This document shows, in pieces, positions 1-13,184 of a stretch of 64,000 nucleotides of DNA. Numbering within the stretch: the first letter of the stretch is position 1; the number at the start of each line of letters is the position of its first letter. The stretch covers positions 73,501,291 through 73,565,290 of the forward strand of contig NC_134080.1 in the NCBI RefSeq assembly GCF_000715075.1. The letters run 5' to 3'. The notes below the pieces were generated by a model. That model was given only the letters and a program-made list of their open reading frames with translations. It made no database searches and was not told where the DNA came from. This DNA is from Nicotiana tabacum (lineage: Eukaryota > Streptophyta > Magnoliopsida > Solanales > Solanaceae). The position numbers and the translations under genes were made by a program.

Positions 1-44
1 ATAGATTTGTTGTAGTATTTTCTCTATTTGTTCAACTACGTTAT
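1..44 (+). mobile_element. E5 Athila-like 5' LTR, part left of the E1 insertion
   Basis: These bases match 19051-19094 inside the E5 3' LTR almost exactly, so the window opens inside an LTR of the same family; its true start lies outside the window. The last five bases (40-44, gttat) are the left copy of the target-site duplication made by the E1 insertion. The LTR resumes at 14608. Confidence 0.85.
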
Positions 45-3000
45 TGTTGATACCCAATTTTTCCCAAAATAGTTTTAAAATGCATATATGTCTTCAAAAT
101 CATGCATCAACTTTAATTGGTATTTTTCCACAATTTCTACATTTTCTAATTAATTTGCCTAGTATTTTATTTCTAATAAATAATTACGAAATTACATCAC
201 AAATGATTTCAAGCATTTCTTGATTTAAGATTACCATTTATTAAGTCCAAAATTATTTCATAAATAGTCAATTGGCACCTTTTGGCTATAATCGCAATAA
301 CTTTGCAATTATAGCCCATGCATGTTTACATCATTTCAATCAAAATTATTATTTTACAAATTATTTTAATCAATTGTTTGGGTATTTAATAAATAGCTTT
401 CTATTTCGATTTTAGCCTAAAACAAATCATTCCAATGCCCCTTAAAACTAGCCTAATAAACCCAGGCCCAATAACTCACCTACCCAACCCAACTCTTGGC
501 TAATCCTGGTCGTTGATCATATTTTATCAACGGCCCAGAAATCTCTTACCATAATTAAACTAATACCCCCCTCTAACCCTAATCACTCTTAGCCATCCCC
601 GCCATCACTCTCCTCTCCGTCTCTCAGATGCTCCCTAACTCTAACCCTAATTCCCCCAGCCGTCACCCACCTACTACCGTTCATGGTGGTTCTTCACCAC
701 CCATGCCTCTAATGGCCTCTTCTATGCTGAGTACTTCCATCTCTAAAGTCCTTGAGAAGATTCTCAAGGGACCATGGCTAGTCTGCTTACGCCTTTGGGT
801 CTTTCTTGCCTGCTTCAGGCCGTTATGGCTCGATTTTGAGTAAGAACTTCTTATTTCGTCTTAATCTGTGGGTTCCTAAGTCTATGTTCTCATCTCTGAT
901 TTACTTCTGAAAACCCTAAATTTTGTCTTTAATCTTCTCAGAACTGTACAGATCTAAGAAGAATCATACCAATTTCACATGTTTTTCCTAAAAATCTTCT
1001 AGTTTTTCGAGTGATTTTCCATTTTTCTAAAGCTAGGGTTTCCTAGAAATCCTTTTCTCCAAACGTTTTCTGACTTTGAATGTTTAACCTCTTGTTCTTA
1101 TGTACTTTTTGGTCGATTTATGTTGAGTTTACGTTAGCCCTAGTTGATTTATGCCCAATTTTTGACATTTTTGCTTTGATTCTGAGTTTGACCGTGTTAC
1201 CTGTGTACTGTTTCGTTCTGTACTTTGATTCTCATGACTTCTGTTTAGTCTAATTTAAACGTCTTGTTATTTTTACCCTAGTATGCCTCTATTAAGGTTT
1301 CTGACTTGATTTCTCGAGTAATTCTGTGTGTTTATACTTAGCCTATTTGTGTATTTGTGGAAACATATATTATTCTCCTTTTAATCAGTACTATTTTGGA
1401 TTCCTGATTCACTGATGTGCACTGTAAAAACCTAGGGGCTGATTCTTGATTATTCTTTTATTTGCGACCTTATTTGATTAAATGTGATACTTACTGATTC
1501 CTCAAGATTGTTTCCTTAATTGAACCCCTGCTTATTTACCCCTAATTGCCTACTTTGTACTTAAGTCTTAGTCGATTTTCTTTCCTTAAATATTGTCCTG
1601 CCCTATACCGTTGGGTAATTACCCCTTAATTGAGGGAGACTATACTGATTTTGTGCATAATTGATTCCGTAACCTTCCCTTAATTGCTGACTGATTGATC
1701 TCCTTTACCTTATTCTATTTTGCTCCTAACTACTATATATACTCTCCTCTATTCTCACTTCTAGACAGACATTAGTTCACAAAAACACTCTTACACTCTA
1801 AAAGCTATCTGTTCTTCTCTATTACTTGGGGTATTCATTAGTCTAGCCGGCTGTAAGCCAAGGATGGATATTGCACAACATTTACTTTGCATTCTGTGTT
1901 TTCTATTCCTAACTGGTATGTCCCTGATTATTTTTAAAATCTAAACCCTATGTGTTTCATTACTGCCTTAAGTTCATCAATTATGAGTTCCATTCTTGTT
2001 CCTGTTCACTGTCTTGCTTAGCACTGTCTTGTTCAATATGTGATTAGCATGTCTAACTATATTTGCCTATCTACTGCTTTATCTAGTATGTCTAAATCTT
2101 GTTTTGTTCAGTATATGATTAGCATGACTACACTATGAATACTTGTGTGATGTTTGCCTAGCCTGTTCATTTAGGTTCTTGCCTAATGTGCTTTACTAAG
2201 TTATATAGTCTCCCTCAAAGTAACTCTAGTTGTATGCCTAATCTTGTTCAGTGTTTATGTGGTTTTACTGAAATCTTTGCTCTAGGTCTCAATCACCTAC
2301 CCCTTTATAACTAACTTAGTAAAACTCTTGAAAATTCCTGTGCATCCTGTTGTTTATGTGCTCCACCATACACTTATGTGTCCCCAATCCCCTCAATCCT
2401 TGTTTGGAATCGGTTTGCTAAGTATTCCCAATTGATTTGTATTCTGATTTCAAAAGTGCTTCAATACTTTTACTTAAACTGTTTACCACTGAACTATTTC
2501 TTATTTTTGAAACCTTTTCACTCCTAGATTCCTCTTCATACTGTTTTACCAAAACCTTTTCAAAACTATGTCAAGCACTCTCACTTTACTCTTAGGTCCA
2601 TAGGTTCTGCCCCCTCTAGTATCTCTACTGCCTTGGGATCCTTTTCAGATTCCTTTGAACTCTAGCACATTGGGGCTGGCCATTCCACACTGCACATATT
2701 TAGTCCCTATTATGAAAGTCTGGGTGTGAACACTGCCCGGGATCCTTGAGGTCCTTAGGGAACTCTGACACACCTGGACGCTTGTTGGCTATGAGATTTT
2801 TGAGCAATTGAGACTACTGAAGGCCTGGTATTCCCAGGTTTGCCTTGGGTCTACTTCAGGCTCCCTATAGTATAATTCATATTTTATTTGTTTAATTCAT
2901 TCTATCATTGGTCTGTAATAATTAATTGTAAACAAATATTGGGGTAACTAATAAAAAGAGAGGGTGGTTATATGATACTGTGGGTAAAACTGAGTAGAAA

Positions 3001-3061
3001 ACATGCTATATGCTTTACATTCTGCAAATTTGCATTAGAAGCCATGTTCTAGGATTGATGT
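45..3061 (+). repeat. E1 solo LTR, left part
   Basis: Left 3 kb of the Tat-type LTR, non-coding and AT-rich, with several telomere-like 'ccctaa' words scattered around 550-660. Homologous to about 19308-22540 of the E2 5' LTR. The short open frame at 628-843 has no recognisable domain and lies in the equivalent of the LTR leader seen in E2, so it is not called as a gene. Confidence 0.85.
1734..1741 (+). promoter_or_regulatory. candidate TATA box of E1 LTR
   Basis: TATATATA sits about 100 bp upstream of the 'ctagccggctg' box, the same relative place as TATAAATA in the two E2 LTRs. Placement by homology; activity unknown. Confidence 0.5.
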
Positions 3062-5868
3062 TGTCACGACCCAAAATCCACTAAGGGTCGTAATGGTGCC
3101 GGACACCACTGTCAGGCAAGCCACCGCGGAAGTAGTAATAAATTCTCATTTTATCTAATTATTTTGAAATAATTTCATTTAAACAAATAAATAATAATTA
3201 TTAATCTCCACTGAACAAATGAAGATGTCTTTACAAAATTTAACTACTGAAATAAAATCTCGTGATCATCCCAGAACCCGGTGTCACAAGTGCATCAGCA
3301 ATTACTAAGGAATCGAATAAAGCACAACAACTGTCCAGAATGCAAATTGGATAGAAAGTAATTACAATACACTTAAAGAGACTGTACTGGCTGCGGGCCG
3401 CCTCGAGGAATGTAGCTCGCCTAAGTTTCCGTATCAACCAAAGACGCTATGCCACTAAGCCACATATGAACCTGTGCAACAAAAATGCACAGCAAGTGTA
3501 GTATGAGTACGAAAATAACGTGTACCCAATGAGTATCCCGTCTAATCTCGAAGAAGTAGAGATGAGAGTTCGATTTCGACACTTACTAGTGGTCCAATAA
3601 TGTTATATCGATAATATAGTAACTCTGGGATTTTTATAAACATGATTATAATTCAATGGAATGAAGCAAGTAAGCAATTCTTTCTTTTACAGAAAATTTC
3701 CAAATTTATCTTCATCATTTAAACATAATTTCATAAGCCGTGGAGAAGGCAACAACGACTTCAATGAGTTTCAAGGCAAGCAATACAAGCATGCGCAAAT
3801 CATGCCGAGGTCGAACGGCCCGATACAACAATATTTAAACTGTGCACTGCCGAGGGTCGAACGACGCGAACCATAGATGCATCTATTTAATATGCCGAGG
3901 CGTTTGGCTAGCTCCAAAACAAACACATACAGACTGACAACCAAGAAGTCTACACGGAGAAATTTTTCGAAGAAAGCCAATCCTCTTTTAACCATTTAAG
4001 AAAAATGAAGTTTAATCAGTTTAGAAATTCATTTACTAATTCAATGTGATTTAAGCAATTCAAGCTGTCAATAAGTTCACAAATAATCCAAGTATAACAT
4101 GCTCTTGGGTCCTAAACTACCGGGACAATAGCATAATAGTAGCTACACACGGACTCTCGTCACCTTATGCGTACGTAGCCTCCACAAATAGGAGCACATA
4201 ACCAATTAACTCACCTATGGGGACAATTCCCTCTTACAAGGTTAAAAAGGAGACTCACCTCGCTCCGAAGATCCATAACCGACATTCCACGCTCTTCCGA
4301 AGACTCAAATTGATGCACAACGCTCCAAAACTAGTCAATAATTATGCAAATCCATTAATATACACTCAATTAATCATTACAATCCAATTTATAACAATTC
4401 CTAACCCCGATAGAAAAGATGACAAAATTTCCCTCGAGCCCACGTGCCCGGATTCCGAAAATTTTCGAAAATTAAGCTTACCCATAATTCCGCGAACTCA
4501 AATATATAATTTACTCTCAATTCTATACCCAAAATCGTGGTCAAATTCCAAGAATATAAATTTCTAGGTCTTTCTTCCAAAATCCCAAATTCTACCAATT
4601 TACATGCTAAAATCCATACATAATCGATGTATTTAACTCAAGATGGATGGGATTAGTTTACCTTATCGTTGATGATGAAAAATCCTGCTTGAAGCTCTCC
4701 CAAAAATCGCCCAAGTCAAGAAAATATGAGAGAAAATGGCCAAATCCCTATTTTTAAAACACCTCTCTGCCTCCAGCACTGTTCGCATCTGCGGTCCATC
4801 GACCACTTCTGCGTTCCGCAGGTGCGGCCCCACTATCGCATCTGCGGTCCTTCCTAGGCTTCCCCTTTTCCGCTTCTGCGTCTTCTCCACCGTCATCTGC
4901 TTTCCCTTCACTTCCAGTCCAAAACCACATCTGCGGCTCTTCTGGCCACTTCTGCGGCTCCGCACCTGCGGTCCAGTTCTCGCAGGTGCGGTTGTGACAG
5001 CAACCAACAAGTTTAGCCTTCCAAAAATTCCATTTTCGATCCGTTAACCACCCGGAATCCACCCGAGGCCCTCGAGACCCCAACCAATCATACCAACCAG
5101 TCCCAAAATATATTACGGACTTGCTCGAGGCCTCAAATCATATCAAACAATGCTAAAATCATGAATCGACCTCCAATCCAAGCTTTATGAACTTTAGAAT
5201 TTCAAACTTCAACTTTCGATGTTTAAACCTATCGAATCACGTCCGATTGACCCCAAATTTTGCACACAAGTCATATTTGATACTACGGACCTACTCCAAC
5301 TTTCGGAATCAGAATCCGACCCCAATATCAAAAAGTCCACTTCCGATCAAACTTCTTAAAAACCTTCAAATTTCTATCTTTAGCCAAATGACTTCAAAAT
5401 GACCTACGGACCTCCGAATTCACTTCCGATTGCGCTCCCAACTCCAGAATCACCGTACGGAGCTATTCAGACTCGGAATCCCATACGGACATCGATAACA
5501 CTGAAATGCGCTTCAACCCAAACTTTTGAAATTTCTTCCAAAATGCTAACTTCCACAGTAGGCGCCAAAACGTTCCCGGTTTATCCAAAACCCGACCCGG
5601 ACATACGCCCAGGTCCGAAATCATCATACGAACCTGCTGGAACCTTCGAATCTTGATTCCGAGGTCATTTACTCACAAATTTGATCTTAGCTAATTCTTT
5701 CAATTTAAGGCTTCTAAAATGAAAATTTTCTTTCCAAATCAACTCTGAACTTCCCGAAGTCCAATTCCGACAATGCGTACAAGTCATAATACCTGAAGTG
5801 AAGCTGTTCATGGCCTCAAACTGCCGAAGAACGGGCCAAAGCTCAAAACGACCGGTCGGGTCATTACA
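3062..5868 (-). repeat. E3 3' LTR (left copy)
   Basis: 2,807 bp, paired with 10342-13184. In stretches compared by eye the copies differ at roughly 5-8 percent of positions, many of them C/T or G/A. Contains a CpG-rich block of 'ctgcggt/gcaggtgcgg' words at about 4780-5000. Open frames inside it (for example 4217-4567 and 4663-5083) recur in the partner LTR, match no domain and are taken as chance. Confidence 0.9.
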
Positions 5869-5881
5869 TTCTCTCCCACTT
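5869..5881 (-). other. E3 polypurine tract
   Basis: On the minus strand this reads AAGTGGGAGAGAA and directly abuts the LTR start TGTAATGACC. This is the position and composition expected of the plus-strand priming site. Confidence 0.8.
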
Positions 5882-8800
5882 AAACATATGTTTGTCTCGA
5901 ACGTGCTAAGAACCGCGCTGGAGTCATCTACAATTGCAGTTAAGCACCTTGTGCACCTACCCGTGCCACCACAACTCAGTTGAGCATATTGGCTTGAGCA
6001 AATCTAAAGATATTCTCTTTTATTCAAACAAATGAGCCTTAGAGCCCAGTTTCAACATCCAAAATTCTTTACCAGGCCTGCTCCCAATACAAGAACACCG
6101 TATAAATCACTATACGATGTACCAGAACATGACTGCATACCTTAGCTGAATTCACCCCTTGTACCATTTTACTCACAGGACCATAATAACATTCTCTGAG
6201 CATAGTAGTCGAAATTCCACGAATCTGATGCTCACAACGCACCTCAGGATATACATAGTTCTTACTCTAACTCTTACAATACCACCACGACGGAAGATAG
6301 GCGTAGAAATTCATAACCAAATGCCGAATCAACAAATCATCGGGTCTATACTCCTAACAAGAACCCTCACCTCATTCTGAATCGAATACTGGTCTTAACT
6401 TCTTAATGTACTTCATATAATCAGATTGCACTGATCCTAAATCCAATGATTTCGTCTCACCCAGTATGAACTGCTCTGGCTACAAGCCACCCCGGACATG
6501 ATCCAAAGTCTCATATGATGCCACAATGTGCCAATAGGCTACCAATTCGAATGCGGTACGAAAGAAAAACGAACTATGAAAAGGAAATCTGATTACCCCG
6601 CTCGCGAATCATACATGCGACGCGGGAAACATACTAAACAGTCACCCCGCTCGCAAATCATACATGTGATGCGGGCTCATAGCTAATACGAGCTTTCCTC
6701 AGAAAATAGGAAATAAAACACATAAAAATAGATATGGGGAACTTTACTGAACATCACACTGTTGCGGCGCGCAACCCGATCCAAACAGCGTAACCATGGC
6801 GGTGTGCCACCCGATCCACACAACACAACCATGGCGGCATGCCACCCGATCCAAATAACATACCCATGGCGGCATGCCACCCGATCCACACATAGAACTC
6901 ACATAAAGAGATGCATATCGAGCTAAATTGCTCATTATAATAAAATACTGAAATTCGGTCACGTGCATGCTAAGTGCATAATACCATCCCTGAGGGAACA
7001 TATCGCGCTATAAGCTACAAAACTCAAGCACAACTGAGGTGCGATATACGATTTGAATCTCAAGAGCCATTTTGCTCGAATAACATCATCTCAATATGGA
7101 AACTTGACACATAAGCAATTTACCAAGCTGTCTCTCAACTCACACGACGCAATGCATCATTGCATGGAATAGCTGACGATGAAATAACACCCCGACTACT
7201 CTCCCATAAGCAGTGCATTGCTGAATTGAACACATCTAACCTGATCACATTAAATCCATCAACAGGCCTCAAGTCAATTTATGATTGCACCAACTAGGCT
7301 AATGAACTTTCATGGGTCCATAATAACCTCCTTTTTTCGTAACACACAAGATCAACCGTCATAATTGGAGAAACCCTCCATAGTCCACAACTCAATAAAC
7401 CGAGTGCCCTCCAGGCATAAGTTCTCAAATTAATGATACCACCAAAATCTCATACTTGGTTTAAATCTTTAATAATCAAGTGATTACATGCCACACTTAT
7501 ACAATCTTCCCGTGGGACATGCTCCCACAACCTACCATAACAAACAACAGGTCCGTACATCCAAAACACTAACTGCACTAACGCTGAAAAGCGATCAAGA
7601 ATCCTTAACCAGGATGCAAGGCCTTTTCCACGAAACACCGATCTCAGGTGACGCTGAAGACAATACTAAATTACCTTAAACATCAAAACTCCTTTCCTGC
7701 TCATCCGAGCTCGTGGCATCCTTCTCAACACCGAACTACAACTTTTATCCTCACTTCAAATTCCATACTACTCGCTGCACCTAACATGCCACTGTACAAT
7801 AGAACACGCTTTTTATCATAACTCCGGAACCACTAATAGGTTAACACCTCCTCATATAAAAACTTTTCACTTAACTCACTTCAGAAGAACCATAGTAACA
7901 CACAGGCGAATTCTCATAGTCGTAGAATATTCAAATCTCTAAGTAGTAGTCTAAGCCACCATAGCCCTTCCGGGATCCGCCTACACATAACAGGCCATAA
8001 CCGTAGAATGCTTTTGAATAACATCAATTACAGCGGCTGACAAGCCTCACATGTACCTCCATAATTCACATGCATAACTTGATCACGCTGAAGGAACTGA
8101 TCTCTACCACCAATATGCCAACTCAAGTGTGGCTAACCAATCTATCTTCCTTGGATTTACCATGATTGCCTTAGTAATAATAATAACTCCATTCAACATA
8201 TAACACACTCCATTCGCACTCATCCCGAGTGACCCTGAATCACGAGACCATGCTATCTCAAATTCCACGAACCATTTCATACCTCCCAAGTGCTACACTG
8301 CAAGCCAATACATCATAGATCATTCTAGGCCTCTTCTCATAAGCTGCTACCAAGCTTGATTTTTAGCCGTACCTATAGGTTCGAAATCATTAGGCATCAC
8401 ACTTTAACCTTTGAATTCACTAGGACCGCTGCTTGAGAGCCGCTCGCTCTGACTTGGCCCCGAATATAATCAACTCCATGAATCTAATAACACACGAATA
8501 CCCTCTTAACGAAGCACCCGACATAATCACTTCCCTTGAAACCCGCATCTATACAAGGCATAAATCCTGAATCCTTCCCCAAGTTTGAACATGAGCTAAT
8601 AAGGCCAACCATAGCACACCTTTAACCATTCCTTGCTCAAATCACCACTTATGGTATTTTCCCGTACTGAAATAACCCATCGATGTGCTAATAACTGAAA
8701 ACCTCGCAAGTAGTTAACCATGCAACCCAATCTTAGGCGGTGGGACTCTCCCACTTTGCTTGAATCCACTATTACACAACTCTGGAACTCACCAGAATTC

Positions 8801-9330
8801 TTTATCTCTTGTTGACATAACCTTACGCAATCAACCGCCAAAATTCTCGGAATCCTTCTGTAAAAACCCCTTTTTATACTCTGAATCATCAACCACGTTT
8901 GCACGACCGATCTCTTTGCTGAATAAACCATGGAATTCTTTGTAGAAACTTCGTCAACCATTGGCCGCTAGCCTGCTCACAGGGAATAACCCACATGTGG
9001 AAATCACTTCCCAACATCTTCCAACGATGTTGCACAGAGTACAACCACTAAGACGATAATAACCCATCCTGAGTCCGAGCTCACTCTCTAGCTGCACAAG
9101 TCCATTAATCCCTCGTGGACCTCACTTAAATGTGCAGTAACAACCTTCTGATTCAAAGTTATGCGGTATCCTTCTTCATTTCAAGCAGCTCCTTCCCGTT
9201 ATATCAAATCTTCTGCCGCATAATAGCCCATACTTCAGATTAACTCCATAGACCCCAATCACCAATCACTAAAATCCCTAAGTTGTTCCGAACTCTCCTT
9301 AAAGTGTATATTCATCCTACCACCAAGCCC
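5882..9330 (-). other. E3 interior, unassigned degenerate sequence
   Basis: About 3.4 kb of element interior in which I recognise no intact domain on either strand. The minus strand downstream of the integrase trace should hold the rest of integrase and the 3' untranslated region, but reading frames are short and broken. A small tandem repeat lies at 6776-6893. Frames such as 8596-8961 on the minus strand show no motif I can name. Confidence 0.6.
6776..6893 (-). repeat. short tandem repeat in E3 interior
   Basis: About four diverged copies of a roughly 34-bp unit containing 'ccatggcggcatgccaccc' and 'gatcca'. On the minus strand it reads 'ggatcgggtggcatgccgcc', resembling the 38-bp repeat unit at 59279-59634 in a plus-strand Tekay LTR. 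Confidence 0.7.
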
Positions 9331-9470
9331 ATATGCAACTTCTCCACTCTCCCACTTTGGGCAAACTCGCTTCTTTAATCAACTACTCGACCCACGCTTC
9401 TTATACCTGGCCTTCCAGAAATTTTAGCCACCGCCTGACACTTCCCACATGTCTTTCCTTATACTTTGCT
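9331..9470 (-). pseudogene. E3 integrase zinc-finger remnant
   Basis: Minus-strand translation around 9405-9460 gives a TCGKCQAVAK-like stretch, matching the second half (CxxC) of the retroviral-type HHCC zinc finger of Tekay integrase, for which E4 has CLNCQ. It follows the RNase H trace in the right order. Stops and frameshifts surround it and no DDE core could be assembled. The call rests on short motif similarity. Confidence 0.45.
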
Positions 9471-9759
9471 ACTCAATTGTTGCCTCAAATAAAATCTACC
9501 TTCGTAGCACTTGAACCCACAAGTCGCTACTAACTCTAAACCTTTCCGAAGATCATCTTTATCGAGCCGTAGACATCAGAAACACCGACTCAATCCTGAA
9601 CCACCGCACCCTGTGATCTCTGACTGTTGCTTCTTCAATACTGTCTCGCAATATCATGCTCCAAAGGTGAATTGTAGAAGATCATAACACCGGCAAATTT
9701 AGTACATTCAATAAGGACAACAACACCTCATTATAGAAGAAAACTCCACCACGCTCGCA

Positions 9760-10062
9760 ATCACCAAATCTTGTTACCTCATCAACCCAAACCTGGACAT
9801 TCTCAGCTTGATTGCCTTTCCCCTTCCAGGAATAAAATATCGAATCTCTAGATCATGCACCAAGTAAACCTCTCTTCAAGTCATTCACTGCCTCGACACG
9901 TAGGCAAACATCCTACCATCATATCAATACGGCGGAATAATCATTCATAAGCATCATGGAAACTTGTGCCTAGCCTCAGAGCTCTCAGAAGTACCGCTAC
10001 TGAGCTAGAACAATAGAATATCCTTCCACAAGGCGACGATAATAGCTCAAATAACCACGCAG
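9760..10062 (-). pseudogene. E3 reverse transcriptase / RNase H remnant
   Basis: The minus strand carries recognisable fragments in pol order. GYLSYYRRLVEGYS at about 10003-10058 corresponds to the RT thumb segment [11 protein letters not shown] in E4. DGRMFAYVSRQ at about 9895-9930 and a VHDLEI-like stretch at about 9843-9862 correspond to the RNase H segment seen intact in E4. Several stops and frameshifts separate them. Gag, protease and the RT catalytic palm are absent: only about 280 bp separates the RT fragment from the PBS. The deletion therefore removed the 5' half of the coding region. Confidence 0.65.
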
Positions 10063-10326
10063 GGAGAAACACCCGCACCACATTCGTAGTACCATTACGA
10101 TTATTAAATTCTCGATTTACAACAAGTGATTCACGTCGCGTAAGATTGAGTAGGAAGGAAATAAGGGCCTAAGCCTCAAGGAATCAAATCGCACGACGAG
10201 GAATCAGGAAGGGAAGTACTTCTAACAGCCCTGTAGCCTCCCGAGGATAAGTACAGACGTCTCCATACCGATCCGCGAGACTCTACTAGACTTGATCATA
10301 ACTCGTGAGACCTAAGGGAACCTAGT

Positions 10327-10338
10327 GCTCTGATACCA
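10327..10338 (-). other. E3 primer binding site (initiator tRNA-Met type)
   Basis: On the minus strand TGGTATCAGAGC, the classic complement of the 3' end of plant initiator tRNA-Met, lies three bases inside the right (5') LTR. The downstream minus-strand leader resembles that of E4 at 48698-48870. Confidence 0.9.
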
Positions 10339-10341
10339 TAT

Positions 10342-13184
10342 TGTCCCGACCCAAAATCCACTAAGGGTCGTGATGGCGCCGGACACCACTGTCAGGCAAG
10401 CCACCGCAGAACTATTAATTAATTCTCATTTTATCTAATTATTTTGAAATAATTTCCTTTAAACAAATAAATAATAATTAATAATCTCCACTGAATAAAT
10501 GCGGATGTCTTTACAAAATTTAACTACTGAAATAAAATCCCGTGATCATCCCAGAACCTGGTGTCACAAGTGCATGAGCAATTACTAAGGAATCGAATAA
10601 AGTACAACAACTGTCCGAAATGCAAATTGGACAGAAAGTAATTACAATACACTGAAAGAGACTGTACTGGCTGCGGGCCGCCTCGAGCAATGCAGCTCGC
10701 CTAAGTCTCCGTATCAACCAAAGCCGCTATGCCACTAGCCACATATGAACCTGTTCAACAAAAATGCACAGCAAGTGTAGTATGAGTACAAAAACAACGT
10801 GTACCCAATGAGTATCCCGTCTAATCTCGAAGAAGTAGAGACGAGAGGTCGACTTCGACACTTACTAGTGGTCCAATAATGTTATATCGATAATATAGTA
10901 ACTCTGGGATTTTTATAAACATGATTATAATTCAATGGAATGAAGCAAGTAAGCAATTCTTTCTTTTATAGAAAATTTCCAAATTTATCTTCATCATTTA
11001 AACATAATTTCATAAGCCGGGGAGAAGGCAACAACGACTTCAATGAGTTTCAAGGCAAGCAATACAAGCATGCGCAAATCATGCCGAGGTCGAACGACCC
11101 AATCCAATAATATTTAAACTGTGCACTACCGAGGGTAGAACGGTGCGAACCATAGATGCATCTATTTAATCTGCCGTGGCGTTCGGCCCGCTCCAAACAT
11201 ATACACATACAGACTGACAACCAAGAAGTCCACACGGAGAAATTTTCCAAAGAAAGCCAATCCTCTTTTAACCATTTAAGAAAAATGAAGTTTAATCGGT
11301 TTGGAAATTCATTTACTAATTCAATGTGATTTAAGCAATTCAAGCTGTCAATAAGTTCAAAAATAATCCAATTATAACATGCTCTTGGGTTCTAAACTAC
11401 CCGGACAATAGCATAATAGTAGCTACGCACGGACTCTCGTCACCTCGTGCATACGTAGCCCCCACAAATAGGAGCACATAACCAATTAACTCACCTATGG
11501 GGACAATTCCCTCTTACAAGGTTAGAAAAGAGACTTACCTCGCTCCGAAGATCCATAACCGACATTCCACGCTCTTCCGAAGACTCAAATTGATGCACAA
11601 CGCTCCAAAACTAGTCAATAATTATGCAAATCCATTAATATACGCTCAATTAATCATTACAATCCAATTTATAAAAATTCCTAACCCCGATCGAAAAGTT
11701 GACAAAATTTCCCTAAGGCCCACGTGCCCGGATTCCGAAAAATTTCGAAGATTAAGCTTACCCATAATTCCACGAACTCAAATGTATAATTTACTCTCAA
11801 TTCTATACCCAAAATCGTGGTCAAATTTCAAGAATATAAATTTCTAGGTCTTTCTACCAAAACCCCAAATTTCTACCAATTTACATGCTAAAAGCCATAC
11901 ATAATCAATTTATTTAACTCAAGATGGATGGGATTAGCTTACCTTATCGTTGATGATGAAAAATCTCGCTTGAAGCTCTCCCAAAAATCGCCCAAGCCAA
12001 GAAAATATGAGAGAAAATGGCCAAATCCCAATTTTTAAAACATCTCTCTGCCTCCATCACTTTCCGCACCTGCGTCCCTCGATCGCTTCTGCAGTTCCGC
12101 AGGTGCGGCCCCATTACCGCATCTGCGGTCCTTCCCAGGCTGCCCCTTTTCCGCTTCTGCATCTTCTCCCCGGCAGGTGCAGTCCCGCATCTGCAAAAAA
12201 ATGACCGCATCTGCGGTCCCTTCTCTTCCAGTCCAAAACCGTATCTGCGGCTCTTTTGGCTGCTTCTGCGGCTCTGCACCTATGGCCCAATTCTCGCAGG
12301 TACGGTTATGACAGCAACCAACAAGTTCAACCTTCCAAAAATTCCATTTTCGATCCGTTAACCACACGAAATCCACCCGAGGCCCTCGAGACCCCAACCA
12401 ATCATACCAACCAGTCCCAAAACACATTACGGACTTGCTCGAGGCCTCAAATCATATAAAACAACGCTAAAATCAGGAATCGACCTCCAATCCAAGCTTT
12501 ATGAACTTTAGAATTTCAAACTTCAACTTTCGATGTTTAACCCTATCAAATCACGTCCGACTGACCCTAAATTTTGCACACAAGTCATATTTGATACTAC
12601 AGACCTACTCCAACTTCAAAAATCGGAATCCGACCCCGATATCAAAATGTCCACTTCCGGTCAAACTTCTCAAAAACCTTCAAATTTCTATCTTTAGCCA
12701 AATGACTTCAAAATGAACTACAGACCTCCGAATTCACTTCCGATCGCACTCCCAACTCCAGAATCACCATACGGAGCTATTCCCAGACTCGAAATCCCAA
12801 ACGGACATCGATAATACTGAAATACGCTTCAACCCAAACTTATGAAATTTCTTCCAAAATGCTATCTTCCACAATAGGCGCCAAAACATTCTCGGGTTAT
12901 CCAAAACCCGACCCGGACATACACCTAAGTCCGAAATTATCATACGAACTTGCTGGAACCTTCGAATCCTAATTCCGAGGTCATTTACTCAAAAAACTGA
13001 TTTTAGCTAATTCTTTCAATTTAAGGCTTCTAAAATGAGAATTTTCTTTCCAAATCAACTCTGAACTTCCCGAAGTCCAATTCTGACGATGCGTACAAGT
13101 CATAATACCTGAAATGAAGCTGTTCATGGCCTCAAACCACCGAAGAACGGGATAAAGCGCAAAATGACCGGTCGGGTCATTACA
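10342..13184 (-). repeat. E3 5' LTR (right copy)
   Basis: 2,843 bp, partner of 3062-5868, with the same order of sub-blocks including the CpG-rich block at about 12060-12310. Its outer edge on the plus strand is '...gggtcattaca'. The inner edge is altered to tgtcccgaccc, where the left copy has tgtcacgaccc. Confidence 0.9.

Larger units (their letters stand above)
3062..13184 (-). mobile_element. E3: Tekay/Del-like Ty3/Gypsy element, minus strand, internally deleted
   Basis: Two near-identical 2.8-kb terminal repeats (3062-5868 and 10342-13184) bracket a 4.5-kb interior. Read on the minus strand, each LTR starts TGTAATGACCC and the left one ends GGGTCGTGACA. A PBS matching initiator tRNA-Met adjoins the right LTR and a polypurine tract adjoins the left LTR, which fixes the orientation. 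Flanks are gatgt (3057-3061) and aatgt (13185-13189), a TSD with one change. The interior is too short for a full gag-pol and holds only decayed RT, RNase H and integrase traces. It is inserted in the E1 solo LTR, so it is younger than that insertion. Confidence 0.9.

Noticed and set aside
628..843. Small Ser/Pro-rich open frame near the start
   Set aside because: Within the E1 solo LTR, no domain, no conserved counterpart of the same frame in E2.
5869..10341. E3 as a purpose-built non-coding LARD
   Set aside because: RT, RNase H and integrase traces on the minus strand show it is a deleted and decayed coding element.
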